Source of the DNA: HyVt-443 sp964544655
GTDB taxonomy: Bacteria > Pseudomonadota > Gammaproteobacteria > Chromatiales > Chromatiaceae
DNA length: 64,000 nucleotides
Direction: 5' to 3'
Assembly: GCA_964544655.1 (NCBI GenBank)
Contig: CAZJCM010000012.1
Location: forward strand, 1 to 64,000
Numbering within the stretch: position 1 is the stretch's first letter; each line of letters begins with the position of its first letter. The notes beneath the pieces were generated by a model, which saw only the letters and a program-made list of their open reading frames with translations, was not told where the DNA came from and ran no database searches. The translations under genes were made by a program, and so were the position numbers. Of this stretch, positions 41,753 to 51,142 are shown in pieces.

Positions 41753-44140
41753 ATGCCTTTTGAAAAGATAAAGTCGATAAGAATCCGCTATAAAATCTGG
41801 TTGGGATTTGGGCTGCTGCTAGTGGTGCTGGGTGTCGTATCCGCGATTACCCTGACCAGCTTTTCCAAGGTCAGGCATCAGCTGTCCGAGGTGGTGAAGA
41901 TTCACCAGCCCGCAGCCCTGTTGAGCAAGGATCTGGCGATCCAAGTCCAATCCACCGCAACTGCATTAGGGTTCTTTGTTTCCACCAAGGACGAGATTCA
42001 TCGCCAGAACTACCAGGTGGGCCTGAAGCGGGCTGATATGTTGATGGAGAAGCTCGGGCAGCTCGATGCCATTCGGAAAGACCAGGCATCTCGCCAGTTG
42101 ACTACCAGCCTGAAGAGCAAGCTCTCTGATCTGCGTGGAATTGGAGAGAAACTGATCGATGCGACCTCGAGTTTCGAAAAGCTGTTCCCTGGTATGGCCT
42201 ATGCCAGTCGTAATGTGAACCCGCTGAGTCGTGAACTCAGCCAATTGGTCTCGCAGATGATTGTTTCAGAACAGGAAGAGGATGCGGATGAGATACGTAA
42301 GGCCCTGCTGCTGGATATCGAGGAACTGCGCTATGCCTGGAGCAACGTGCTGAATGGTGTGAGAGGCTATCTGGCATTTCGTACCGATGCCTCGCTCAAA
42401 GATGTGGAGACTTATCTGCAGCAGGTGACTCAGCTGGTAGAGAGGTTAGCCGGCTATGATGATGAGCTGACGCTCGATCAGGCCGATTCACTGGAACAGT
42501 TCAATGCCAAGCTGGCCCTCTTTCATGAGAATCTTCAGCAGTTGAAGAGCATTCACGGCGGTGATCAGTGGCGTGCCGATTCATTTTTGCTGAAAAACGA
42601 GGCAGGACCGCTATTGAGGGAGATTGGCGACCAGCTGCAGGCATTGGTGAAACGGCAGGAACAGGCCATCGACCATACTAGCCAGACGCTGCTCGATCAC
42701 GCCAATGAAATGGCTCGTATGGTCATGATCCTGATGGCGATGGGCTTGTTATTGGGATTACTGGTGGCTTGGTTTATCGGGCATGTCATATGCAGCCCAT
42801 TGTACGCAGTTACCCGGGCCATGGATGAGATTTCACAGGGTGATGGTGATTTGACCCGGCGGTTGGATGTGAAGAGCCGGGATGAGATCGGCCAATTGGC
42901 CGCCAGCTTCAACACCTTCATGGAGAAGATACAACACCTGGTCAGGCATACGGCACGGGCGACATCCGAGGTGATCGCGGCAGTTGCCAGTACCTCAGAA
43001 AATGCGAATACCATCAATACCAAGGTGTTGGAACAGACGGCCGAAATGGAGCAGGTGGCCACGGCGATCAATGAGATGGCGGTGACGGTAAGTGAGGTGG
43101 CGCAGAATGCCGCCAATGCCGAGCAGGCGGCCAAGCGGGCACAGGAGCAGACCACCGTCGGTCATGAGACGGTGGCTAAGACAGCTGATTCGATACGACT
43201 TTTGAGTGAAGAGGTGCAACGCTCCACAGAGGTGATTGCGGAGGTCGGCAGGCAATCGGATGAGATTGGCAATATCCTGGATGTCATCAAGTCGATCGCC
43301 GAGCAGACTAATCTGCTGGCATTGAATGCCGCCATCGAGGCGGCGCGGGCCGGGGAGCAGGGACGGGGGTTTGCCGTGGTGGCTGATGAGGTGCGGAACC
43401 TGGCCAATCGTACCCAGGCGTCTACGGTGGAGATCGAACAGATGATCAGCCGGTTGCAGCAGGGCGCCGAGCAGGCGATGTCTAGTATGGAAAGCGGGCG
43501 CCAGCAGGCGGAAGAGAATGTGAGTCAGGCGGGTCAGGCGCTGCAGGCGCTGCAGCAGATCAGTGACTCCATCGACACCATCAATGCGATGAATACCCAG
43601 ATCGCCACCGCCTCAGAGCAGCAGAGCACGGTCGCGGAAGAGATCAATCAAAGTATCGTTCGTATCGATAATGGCAGTAAAGAGGCGGCTCGCCAGTCGC
43701 GTGACACCATGGCATCGATGGCGCAATTGGGTGACCTCGCCGGGCGCCTGCAGCAGGTGGTGCAGCAGTTCAAGCTGGCCGATGATGATGCATTCGACTT
43801 CTCTGCCGCCAAGTCGGCCCATCTGGCCTGGAAGGCCCGCTTGCGTAGTTTCCTCGATGGCGGCTCATCTCTGACCCATAAAGAGGCCGTATCCCACCAT
43901 GATTGCGTGCTGGGCCGATGGTACTATGGAGAGGGTTTGGAGAAGTATGGTGATATCCCCGAAATGCGGCAGATCGAGGGACCCCATACCGAACTCCATC
44001 ACCTGATCAAGCAGGTGATCGAACTGAAACAGGCTGGCAATATGGAACAGGCCGAGGCTGAATTCGCCAAGGTGGAGTCATTGTCCCAACGTATCGTCAG
44101 CCTGCTGGAACGCATCGAGCAGCGGGTGGCTGGTGGATGA
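41753..44140 (+). CDS. Methyl-accepting chemotaxis protein with C-terminal CZB domain
   Basis: A 795-residue chemoreceptor. TM1 is about residues 11-33 (IWLGFGLLLVVLGVVSAITL), followed by a long helical periplasmic sensor (about 35-320), TM2 (about 325-348), HAMP, and a signalling hairpin with tip EQTNLLALNAAIEAARAG. A C-terminal chemoreceptor zinc-binding domain (about 690-780) carries its metal-ligand pattern: His in SAHLAWK, Cys in HHDCVLGRWYY and His in PHTELHHL. CZB domains sense zinc or hypochlorous-acid-type oxidants through the Zn-Cys site. The start is set at the ATG just before TM1; 41615 is possible. Confidence 0.92.
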   Translation: MPFEKIKSIRIRYKIWLGFGLLLVVLGVVSAITLTSFSKVRHQLSEVVKIHQPAALLSKDLAIQVQSTATALGFFVSTKDEIHRQNYQVGLKRADMLMEKLGQLDAIRKDQASRQLTTSLKSKLSDLRGIGEKLIDATSSFEKLFPGMAYASRNVNPLSRELSQLVSQMIVSEQEEDADEIRKALLLDIEELRYAWSNVLNGVRGYLAFRTDASLKDVETYLQQVTQLVERLAGYDDELTLDQADSLEQFNAKLALFHENLQQLKSIHGGDQWRADSFLLKNEAGPLLREIGDQLQALVKRQEQAIDHTSQTLLDHANEMARMVMILMAMGLLLGLLVAWFIGHVICSPLYAVTRAMDEISQGDGDLTRRLDVKSRDEIGQLAASFNTFMEKIQHLVRHTARATSEVIAAVASTSENANTINTKVLEQTAEMEQVATAINEMAVTVSEVAQNAANAEQAAKRAQEQTTVGHETVAKTADSIRLLSEEVQRSTEVIAEVGRQSDEIGNILDVIKSIAEQTNLLALNAAIEAARAGEQGRGFAVVADEVRNLANRTQASTVEIEQMISRLQQGAEQAMSSMESGRQQAEENVSQAGQALQALQQISDSIDTINAMNTQIATASEQQSTVAEEINQSIVRIDNGSKEAARQSRDTMASMAQLGDLAGRLQQVVQQFKLADDDAFDFSAAKSAHLAWKARLRSFLDGGSSLTHKEAVSHHDCVLGRWYYGEGLEKYGDIPEMRQIEGPHTELHHLIKQVIELKQAGNMEQAEAEFAKVESLSQRIVSLLERIEQRVAGG

Positions 44141-44149
44141 GAATCACAC

Positions 44150-44875
44150 TCAAGAAGTCTTCAGCCCCAATGTTGCCTGCTGGGCCGCCATGATCTCTTG
44201 AATGCCTTGTTCCGCCAGGGCCAGCATGGCCTGTAACTCCTCCATATGGAAGGCGTGGCCTTCAGCTGTCCCCTGCACCTCGATGAAGGCCCCGGCATCG
44301 TTCATCACCACGTTCATGTCGGTTTCTGCATTGGAATCTTCGTTATAGTCCAGGTCCAGCACTGGAACGCCGTTATAGATGCCGACCGAGACGGCTGCCA
44401 ACTGGCCGTGGATCGGGCTCTGTTTCAAATCGCCCTTGCGTATCAGGCCATTGACGGCATCCGTCAATGCCACGTAGGCGCCTGAGATCGATGCGGTGCG
44501 GGTGCCGCCATCGGCCTGGATCACGTCGCAGTCGAGGGTGATGCTGCGTTCTCCCAGCGCCTCCAGGTCCACAACCGCCCGCAGTGAGCGCCCGATCAGG
44601 CGCTGAATCTCCAGCGTGCGTCCCCCCTGCTTGCCGCGGCTCGCCTCCCGCCCCATACGCTCACCGGTGGCCCGTGGCAGCATGCCGTACTCCGCAGTAA
44701 CCCAGCCCTGGCCCCGGCCTTTGAGGAAGTGGGGTACCCGCTCTTCGACACTGGCGGTGCAGATTACCTTGGTATGGCCACACTCCACCAGTACCGAGCC
44801 CTCGGCATGATGGGTGAAGTTGCGGGTGAAACGGATATTGCGCATTTCATCGGGGTTGCGGCCGCTGGGTCTCAT
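44150..44875 (-). CDS. rph: Ribonuclease PH
   Basis: A 241-residue phosphorolytic 3'-5' exoribonuclease that trims tRNA 3' ends. Full length, with RPSGRNPDEMR at the start, GWVTAEYGMLPRAT, QRLIGRSLRAVVDL, CDVIQADGGTRTASISG and the C-terminal EVQGTAEGHAF. It is convergent with the CZB chemoreceptor. Commonly rph lies beside yicC; here about 4.6 kb with a chemoreceptor and a kinase/phosphatase pair separates them. Confidence 0.97.
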   Translation of the reverse strand: MRPSGRNPDEMRNIRFTRNFTHHAEGSVLVECGHTKVICTASVEERVPHFLKGRGQGWVTAEYGMLPRATGERMGREASRGKQGGRTLEIQRLIGRSLRAVVDLEALGERSITLDCDVIQADGGTRTASISGAYVALTDAVNGLIRKGDLKQSPIHGQLAAVSVGIYNGVPVLDLDYNEDSNAETDMNVVMNDAGAFIEVQGTAEGHAFHMEELQAMLALAEQGIQEIMAAQQATLGLKTS

Positions 44876-45046
44876 GGTGTGTCGATCCTTGGGAACTGGT
44901 GTGTGGGTGGTGAAGAGTGGATGGTTTCAGGAAAGGATTACTGGCGGGAATTATATCAGGAAATGGAACATGTCTGGGGGAGAAGTCATACGATGAAGGA
45001 ATCCCCAGTCAGCACTACTTGGGGATGGCGCGATTCTGCATATGGT

Positions 45047-45144
45047 TCCGGCGCCCCACTCCCAGAGGGCGCCGTGAACCCGTCCATGGGGGCTCGACTG
45101 TGGCCATCCAGGCTGCAGACGCCCCCGGGAGTGGGACGCCGGGA
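45047..45144. repeat. REP-like intergenic element, copy 1
   Basis: About 98 bp bounded by a 16-base inverted repeat (CCGGCGCCCCACTCCC at 45048, GGGAGTGGGACGCCGG at 45127). Its core, CGCCGTGAACCC, two bases later TCC, then TGGGGGCT, recurs at 50998-51024. The rest of the 44876-45213 gap shows no gene. Confidence 0.65.
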
Positions 45145-45213
45145 CCATTAAGCCCGACCTTGTTCGATTCGGCAGAGCAGCCCCGGCGCAGGGCTGGCCT
45201 GATGGCCGGTCGT

Positions 45214-47343
45214 TCAGCCATGCTCCTGCAGCCGGGGCGGCTCCAAGGTCTCCCCGGGTATGCGGAAGACCTGGACCAGGGTCTGCAGTTGCTGGACTCT
45301 TTCGGTCATTGATGCAGCAGCGGCAGATGTCTGCTCGGCCAGGGCGGCGTTCTGTTGAGTCATCTGATCCATGCTGGTGACCGCCTGGTTGACCTGGTCG
45401 ATGCCGGTGGACTGTTCCTGGCTGGCAAAGGTGATTTCAGAGACGATGTCTCCCACCTTTTTCACGGCCGTCACGATCTCCTCCAGGGTCTGTCCTGACT
45501 GATTGACGAGGCTGGTGCCGGTGTTCACTTTCCCGACACTGTCATTGATCAGGGTCTTGATCTCCTTTGCCGCCGTGGCGCTGCGTCCGGCCAGATTGCG
45601 TACCTCGGTTGCCACCACGGCGAAGCCGCGCCCTTGTTCACCGGCCCTGGCGGCCTCCACCGAGGCGTTCAGTGCCAGCAGGTTGGTCTGGAAGGCAATC
45701 TCATCGATCACCCCGATGATCTCAGCGATCCTGCGGCTGGCATCATCGATCTCTGCCATGGCGACGACGGCATGGCCAATAACTTCACCGCCTTTTTCCG
45801 CCAGCTGTCTGGCCTGGATGGCCAGCTGATTTCCCTGCTGGGCGTTATCGGCATTGTTTTTCACCGTGCTGGTCAGCTCTTCCATGCTGGCGGCTGTCTG
45901 CTCCAGGCTGCTGGCCTGGTTTTCCGTGCGGGCGGAGAGGTTGTTGTTGCCGGCGGAGATCTCATCAGCAGCGGTGTTGATCATTTCGACCGCATCCTGA
46001 ACCGGTTGCAGGGTCTGCCGCAGGCGCCTGATCGTTGTGTTGACGCTCTCCTGCAGGGCGGCGAACTCGCCATTGAAGTTGCCCTCCAGTGTCTTGGTGA
46101 GATCACCCTCGGCCAACAATTGGAGTATCTTCTTCGTGCCCTCGACCGGTTCGGCAATGGCGTCGAATATGCCATTCAATCCCAGCAGGAGTTCTTTCCA
46201 GCTGCCTTCGAAGCCTGTGGCCTCGCTGCGATAGTTCAACTCTCCGTCACGGGCCGCCTGGATCAGCCTGCTGGATTCGCCGAGCAGGCCATTGACCGCC
46301 TGTACGCAGCGGTTGACGCTGTCTTTGATGCGGTTGAAATCGCCTTTGTACTCCTTGTCTATGGGGGCCGGAATATCACCGTGGCTGATGCGGTCAAGAT
46401 AGCGAGATGCTTCGTTCAAGGGGGCATTGAACAGTTCGATGATGTCGTTAATGCCACCCAGAAGATTGCCCCAGGCGCCAGTGAAACCGCTGTTGTCACA
46501 GCGCTCGTCGAGCTTGCCCTCTCCGGCCGCCAGGGTGACGCGGTCCAACTCGCGCTGCATGCGGCGCAATACGCCGATCATCTGTTCGAATGACCGGGCC
46601 ACTTCACCAACTTCGTCGCGCGACTCTGTGTGCAAGGTGTTCATGTCAATGTTGAGATCGCCTGCTGCGACGCTGCGGGTGACGGAAACGATATTCTGCA
46701 TCGGGATGGTGATACTTCGCGCCATCACCAGACTGAAACCGAGGCCGGCGGCCAGGACCAGCAGCAGGATGAATCCTTCCGTCATCATCATGGTGCCGAT
46801 CTTGTTCGTGGAGGCTGCCGCCATCATGCCGACCGCCGTATTCATCTGCTTCAGGGTGTCGATGTTCAGTGTGCGGATGCGCTTCAGCTGCTGCTGGTAT
46901 TCGGCTGTTCCCGCTGTCGTCTCGCGAATGCGGTTCGTGGCATCGAGCAGCTGTTGCCATAGGGTCGCCACCTGCTTCAGTTTTGCTTCGATGGCCGGGT
47001 CGCTGTTACCCGGCAGGGTCAGCGGCTTGCTCATGTCGAGATCGGCATAGGTGATGCCCCCGCTGCGCAGGGCGGTCAGGGATTTGTCGAATAGTGTTGC
47101 CGTCTTTTTCGATAATTGGCTGCCGGTTGTGCCCTGACCGCCCAATTCATCCAGTACCTCCTTGGTGAATTTCTGGGTCAGCATCCGCTGGCGGCCGGCA
47201 ATATTGATGACTCCGGCATCGGCCTTCTGCTGATTCAGGGTGATGACGGTATAGAGTACGATGCCAATCAGCGCGGTGATAAAAAACAGGCTGATAGCGA
47301 AGAGTTTCTTTCCAACCGAAAGTTGGTTCATGTTTATTTTCAT
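45214..47343 (-). CDS. Methyl-accepting chemotaxis protein with PilJ-like sensor
   Basis: A 709-residue chemoreceptor. TM1 is about 14-34. The N-terminal type IV pili/nitrate-sensor (PilJ) motif NIAGRQRMLTQKF (about 45-57) is followed by a helical sensor, TM2 (about 188-210) and several successive HAMP-like units (about 211-470). The signalling hairpin tip is QTNLLALNASVEAARAG. The many HAMP repeats are a notable feature. It has no C-terminal methylesterase tether. No che genes are adjacent. Confidence 0.93.
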   Translation of the reverse strand: MKINMNQLSVGKKLFAISLFFITALIGIVLYTVITLNQQKADAGVINIAGRQRMLTQKFTKEVLDELGGQGTTGSQLSKKTATLFDKSLTALRSGGITYADLDMSKPLTLPGNSDPAIEAKLKQVATLWQQLLDATNRIRETTAGTAEYQQQLKRIRTLNIDTLKQMNTAVGMMAAASTNKIGTMMMTEGFILLLVLAAGLGFSLVMARSITIPMQNIVSVTRSVAAGDLNIDMNTLHTESRDEVGEVARSFEQMIGVLRRMQRELDRVTLAAGEGKLDERCDNSGFTGAWGNLLGGINDIIELFNAPLNEASRYLDRISHGDIPAPIDKEYKGDFNRIKDSVNRCVQAVNGLLGESSRLIQAARDGELNYRSEATGFEGSWKELLLGLNGIFDAIAEPVEGTKKILQLLAEGDLTKTLEGNFNGEFAALQESVNTTIRRLRQTLQPVQDAVEMINTAADEISAGNNNLSARTENQASSLEQTAASMEELTSTVKNNADNAQQGNQLAIQARQLAEKGGEVIGHAVVAMAEIDDASRRIAEIIGVIDEIAFQTNLLALNASVEAARAGEQGRGFAVVATEVRNLAGRSATAAKEIKTLINDSVGKVNTGTSLVNQSGQTLEEIVTAVKKVGDIVSEITFASQEQSTGIDQVNQAVTSMDQMTQQNAALAEQTSAAAASMTERVQQLQTLVQVFRIPGETLEPPRLQEHG

Positions 47344-47471
47344 GGGAAACGCAAATCACAATGTGCATGCCCAGGCGGCATAACCACATAATCGGCAGGG
47401 TGGTGCGGGTCTTTAGGATATGTTTGGCTGGGGCAGAGGGGGTTTCTCAGGAGAGCGTCGCCCGGCCTCCA

Positions 47472-48347
47472 TTATTGGCGTTGCTGTTTTTTCTCTTCGA
47501 ACTCTTCGATGGCGCTCTGCAATTGCTCGATCGCTTGCTTCAATGGATCTTTCGGTTGCTTTGGAGCGGCCCTCCGGGATGGTGTCTGTGGGTGATCGGC
47601 AAGGAGCGGCCGGCAGGCGATGAGTGTCACATTGTCACTCTCCGGGAAGGCACTCTGCGCCGCTTCACTGACCAGTGCCCGGCAGGCACTGGCAATGGGC
47701 ATGTCGCTGAACAGGGTATCGATCATCAGCTCTTCGTCGATGCTGCCCCATAGGCCATCGGAGCAAAGTGCCAACAGATCGCCGGGCCGAAGCCTTTCTC
47801 TCCCCAATTCAGCTGCTGGTAAAGGGGTATTGCCACCCAGGCAGCGGGTGACGTAGTTGCGTTGCGGATGGTTCAGTGTCTCCTCATCACCGATGATCCC
47901 CTGCTGCCGTAGCCGCTCCACATAGGAATGATCGGTGGTTCGCCTCACTATCGCGCCGTCACGCAGCAGATAGAAGCGACTGTCACCGGCGTGTATCCAG
48001 TATGCGGTTTCTCCTTGAACAAGGCACACCACAGCCGTAGTGCGCGGGTCGATAGCGGGTTCCTGAGCCTCGCCATAGCGCTGGATCTGTTGGTGGGCAT
48101 GCTGTAACAGCCGGGCCAGAAAGCGTTCCGGCTCCGGCACCGGCTTGACGCTTTTTTCCAGCGACTGCTTGCAGACGTCGATGAGGATCTGTGCCGCCTT
48201 TTCACCTTTGGGGTGGCCACCCATACCGTCGGCCAGCGCGAGCAGGATCACGCCCTGGCTCTCGAACAGGGCATGACGGTCCTGGTTTTTCCGGCGGTCT
48301 CCCTGCAGTGAATGCTGTCCGCTTTCAAATGAACCGGGTGTGCTCAT
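47472..48347 (-). CDS. PP2C-type serine/threonine phosphatase
   Basis: A 291-residue metal-dependent phosphatase (PppA/Stp1-like). The metal-binding motifs are ADGMGGHPKGE (about 37), GDSRFYLLRDG (about 120) and LCSDGLWG (about 200). The C-terminal tail after about residue 255 is charged and coiled-coil-like. It is coupled to the kinase upstream by a four-base overlap and would reverse that kinase's phosphorylations. Confidence 0.94.
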   Translation of the reverse strand: MSTPGSFESGQHSLQGDRRKNQDRHALFESQGVILLALADGMGGHPKGEKAAQILIDVCKQSLEKSVKPVPEPERFLARLLQHAHQQIQRYGEAQEPAIDPRTTAVVCLVQGETAYWIHAGDSRFYLLRDGAIVRRTTDHSYVERLRQQGIIGDEETLNHPQRNYVTRCLGGNTPLPAAELGRERLRPGDLLALCSDGLWGSIDEELMIDTLFSDMPIASACRALVSEAAQSAFPESDNVTLIACRPLLADHPQTPSRRAAPKQPKDPLKQAIEQLQSAIEEFEEKKQQRQ

Positions 48348-49282
48348 CCACCGATTCTCCTTGTGGGATTGCCACCCTCGGTGTCGGCGGCCTGCATCTT
48401 GGGCCGTCCTTCCTGTTGCCTGATGGCGGTCAGCAGTGTGCTGGCATCCTGGGGGCGCAGTAACGGATCGATCTCCATCGCCCAGTCGATCAGTTCCAGC
48501 AGATAGGCCGGGTAGTGCTTCCTGAACAGCGAGCTGGCGGGGCGCATCCGGTCCTTGGCGTGGCGCTCTATGGCAGAGGGTGGGGCGCTGCCTTCGATAC
48601 AGGCTCGCATGGTGGCACCGATGGCATAGACATCGCTCCAGGGGCCGACGTAGCCGGATGAGTAATACTGCTCAACGGGGGAGAAGCCTGGTGTGACGAC
48701 CTGGGAGGATTGATGGCTGCGGGTGGTGGCGAATTTGTGTACGGCACCAAAGTCGAGCAGCAGTGGATTGCCCCCGGGGCGCAGGTGAATGTTGCTGGGT
48801 TTGATGTCCAGGTGCAGTTGCCCGGTGGAGTGGATCAGGCTCAAGGCATCCAGGATCGGAGGAAACACCGTGAGCAGGAAGCGGGAACTTAACCACCCTT
48901 TGCGCTGGCGTATATAACCGCCAAGATTCTTTCCCTGCTGATAATCCATGACCATGTATGCGGTGTTGTTGGCCAGAAAAAAGGTTCGCACATTGACGAT
49001 GTTGGGGTGGCGCAGGGTGGCGAGTGCCATCGCCTCCTGATAGAACAATTTGCGGCCGTTATTGAAGTGACTGATGTCGGCCTGATCGCTGATCTCCACC
49101 TGCAATGCCTTGCCGCGGACCGCAAGATTCCGTGGCAGAAACTCCTTGATTACCACGCGCTCCAGGGTGTCCACGTCCTCAGCCAGGTAGATCAGGCTGA
49201 AGCCGCCGCTTCCAATCAGCTTGATGATCGAGTAGCAGTCGATCACCGTGCCTGGTGGCAGGCTTTTCCGGCTCTTGGGCAT
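48344..49282 (-). CDS. Soluble eukaryotic-like serine/threonine kinase
   Basis: A 312-residue protein kinase. The Gly loop is IGSGGFSLIY (about 23), with Lys in VVIKEF, the catalytic loop HLDIKPSN (a variant of HRDxKxxN, about 157) and DFGAVH for DFG. There is no membrane segment or extra sensor domain. It forms an operon with the PP2C phosphatase. It is divergent from yicC. Stand-alone kinase/phosphatase pairs like this can act in type VI secretion or stress regulation; no secretion genes are seen here. Confidence 0.93.
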   Translation of the reverse strand: MPKSRKSLPPGTVIDCYSIIKLIGSGGFSLIYLAEDVDTLERVVIKEFLPRNLAVRGKALQVEISDQADISHFNNGRKLFYQEAMALATLRHPNIVNVRTFFLANNTAYMVMDYQQGKNLGGYIRQRKGWLSSRFLLTVFPPILDALSLIHSTGQLHLDIKPSNIHLRPGGNPLLLDFGAVHKFATTRSHQSSQVVTPGFSPVEQYYSSGYVGPWSDVYAIGATMRACIEGSAPPSAIERHAKDRMRPASSLFRKHYPAYLLELIDWAMEIDPLLRPQDASTLLTAIRQQEGRPKMQAADTEGGNPTRRIGG

Positions 49283-49450
49283 TCACTCTCCGGGTACTGC
49301 GTCGTGTGAGGCTGCTGGTTCTCTGTTCAGGCCCTGGGTAAAGACGCGGGCAGAATCTTTGTGGCTTTATCAGGTGTCTGGTTAGTATGATACACATTTT
49401 GGGCGCCGGCGTTTTGCCGGTGTCTGGCGGACTTATCAGGGAGCGCATAG

Positions 49451-50317
49451 ATGACCAGCAGTATGACGGCATTTTCCAGGGTGCAGGAGAAGGGGGACAG
49501 TGGTGACCTGATTTGGGAGATTCGCTCGGTGAATCACCGTTACCTGGAAACCATGATTCGGCTTCCTGAGGAGTTACGCGCCCTCGAGCCTGTGGTGCGA
49601 GAGACCATAACCAAACGATTGGGAAGGGGTAAGGTGGATTGCAGCCTGAAATATCACCCCTCCGCTGATGCGGCGGCGGCGATGAAGGTCAACCGGCGGG
49701 TGGCGGAGCAGATCATCGCCGCTTCCGAGGAGATTGGCCATCTGCTGCATGAATCGGTGCCGGCGGCCAATATGGATATCCTGCGCTGGCCCGGTGTGCT
49801 GCAGCAGGAGGAGCAGGACTTCACGCCGGTTCAGCAACAGGCACAGGCGCTGCTGACCCGGGCGCTGGATGATCTGGTCGCCATGCGTCAGCGGGAAGGC
49901 GCGCGCCTGGCTGACATCATCCGCCAGCGTTGCCAGGCGATGCGACAACAGGTGTCCCTGGCGCGGGCCTTGATGCCCCAGGTGCTGCAATCGATCAGAG
50001 AGCGGTTACGGGCACGGCTGGCCGAGATCAGCGAACAGCTCGATGAAGGCCGGCTGGAGCAGGAGATGGCCCTACTGGCCCAGCGTCTCGATGTGGATGA
50101 AGAGATGGACCGGTTGTCCAGTCATCTGGATGAGGTGGAACAGGTGTTGCAGCGTAGCGGGCCGGTCGGCCGCAGGCTCGATTTTCTGATGCAGGAGCTG
50201 AACCGTGAGGCCAACACCCTGGGGTCCAAATCCAATGATGTGGAGGTAACGCGAATCAGTGTCGAGTTGAAGGTGCTGATCGAACAGATGCGGGAACAGG
50301 TTCAAAACATCGAATAG
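49451..50317 (+). CDS. yicC: YicC family endoribonuclease
   Basis: A 288-residue YicC protein, a recently assigned RNase family. The N-terminal YicC domain starts MTSSMTAFSRVQ and continues with SVNHRYLETMIRLPEELRALE. The C-terminal DUF1732 part ends RLDFLMQELNREANTLGSK, with EVTRISVELKVLIEQMREQ after it. Gene order yicC-gmk is conserved in proteobacteria. Confidence 0.95.
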   Translation: MTSSMTAFSRVQEKGDSGDLIWEIRSVNHRYLETMIRLPEELRALEPVVRETITKRLGRGKVDCSLKYHPSADAAAAMKVNRRVAEQIIAASEEIGHLLHESVPAANMDILRWPGVLQQEEQDFTPVQQQAQALLTRALDDLVAMRQREGARLADIIRQRCQAMRQQVSLARALMPQVLQSIRERLRARLAEISEQLDEGRLEQEMALLAQRLDVDEEMDRLSSHLDEVEQVLQRSGPVGRRLDFLMQELNREANTLGSKSNDVEVTRISVELKVLIEQMREQVQNIE

Positions 50318-50330
50318 GAATAGAACAGTG

Positions 50331-50969
50331 ATGAATGCGAGTACGCTCTATATCGTTTCCGCCCCCTCCGGAGCGGGCAAGACCAGCCTGCTGAAGGCAC
50401 TGGTGGAGACCGATGATGGCATCCAGGTCTCCGTCTCCCATACCACCCGCCCTATGCGGCCCGGGGAGCGGGATGGGGTGGATTACCATTTCGTGGACCA
50501 GGAGGCTTTTGCCGCCATGGCCGAGGCCGGCGCCTTCCTCGAGCATGCCCAGGTATTCGATAACTTCTATGGCACTGCCGAGGCTGCCATTCGCGATCAG
50601 CTGGCAAGCGGCCTGGATGTGGTGCTGGAGATAGACTGGCAGGGTGCGCAGCAGGTGCGTGAGCGCTTCCCGCAGGCCGTCTCCATCTTCATCCTGCCGC
50701 CTACGCCGGAGGCGTTGCGTCAGCGCCTGAACAGCCGTGGGCAGGATAGTGAAGAGGTGATCGAGCGGCGGATGCGGGACGCCCAGAGCGAGATGTCCCA
50801 TTATGCGGAATATGACTATCTGATCGTCAATGACCTGTTTGACCAGGCCCTGGAGGAACTGCGTTCCGTGGTCACCGCGCAACGTCTGCGGGAACCGCTG
50901 CAGGCGATAAAGCTGGAGAAAAGGTTGCAGGCGCTGCTGGCAGGAAATATATCAGGCAGTGGGGGCTGA
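50331..50969 (+). CDS. gmk: Guanylate kinase
   Basis: A 212-residue enzyme making GDP from GMP and ATP. P-loop APSGAGKTSL (about 11-20), GMP-binding region SVSHTTRPMRPGERDGVDYHF, and EIDWQGAQQV. A GTG one codon earlier is possible, but ATG 50331 is preferred. It follows yicC closely, so one operon. The usual rpoZ-spoT genes do not follow; a REP-like element and a convergent dsrA do. Confidence 0.97.
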   Translation: MNASTLYIVSAPSGAGKTSLLKALVETDDGIQVSVSHTTRPMRPGERDGVDYHFVDQEAFAAMAEAGAFLEHAQVFDNFYGTAEAAIRDQLASGLDVVLEIDWQGAQQVRERFPQAVSIFILPPTPEALRQRLNSRGQDSEEVIERRMRDAQSEMSHYAEYDYLIVNDLFDQALEELRSVVTAQRLREPLQAIKLEKRLQALLAGNISGSGG

Positions 50970-50990
50970 TGGCGGGTGACTGGGGACAAC

Positions 50991-51060
50991 TCGTCGGGGA
51001 CGCCGTGAACCCATCCCTGGGGGCTTCGCGGCGGCATCCTTGCCGCCGAGATCCCGACGA
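50991..51060. repeat. REP-like intergenic element, copy 2
   Basis: A 70-bp element with end repeats TCGTCGGGGA and ATCCCGACGA and an inner hairpin GGCGGCATCCTTGCCGCC. It shares the core CGCCGTGAACCCATCC plus TGGGGGCT with 45067-45094. It lies between convergent gmk and dsrA and could end transcription both ways. Confidence 0.65.
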
Positions 51061-51142
51061 TTTACCCCCGTCACCTGGCAATATCAGATAGTAACGATAC
51101 AGCTCTTTCAGTGACTCAGCGGCCAATCTGAAATAGTGCTGA

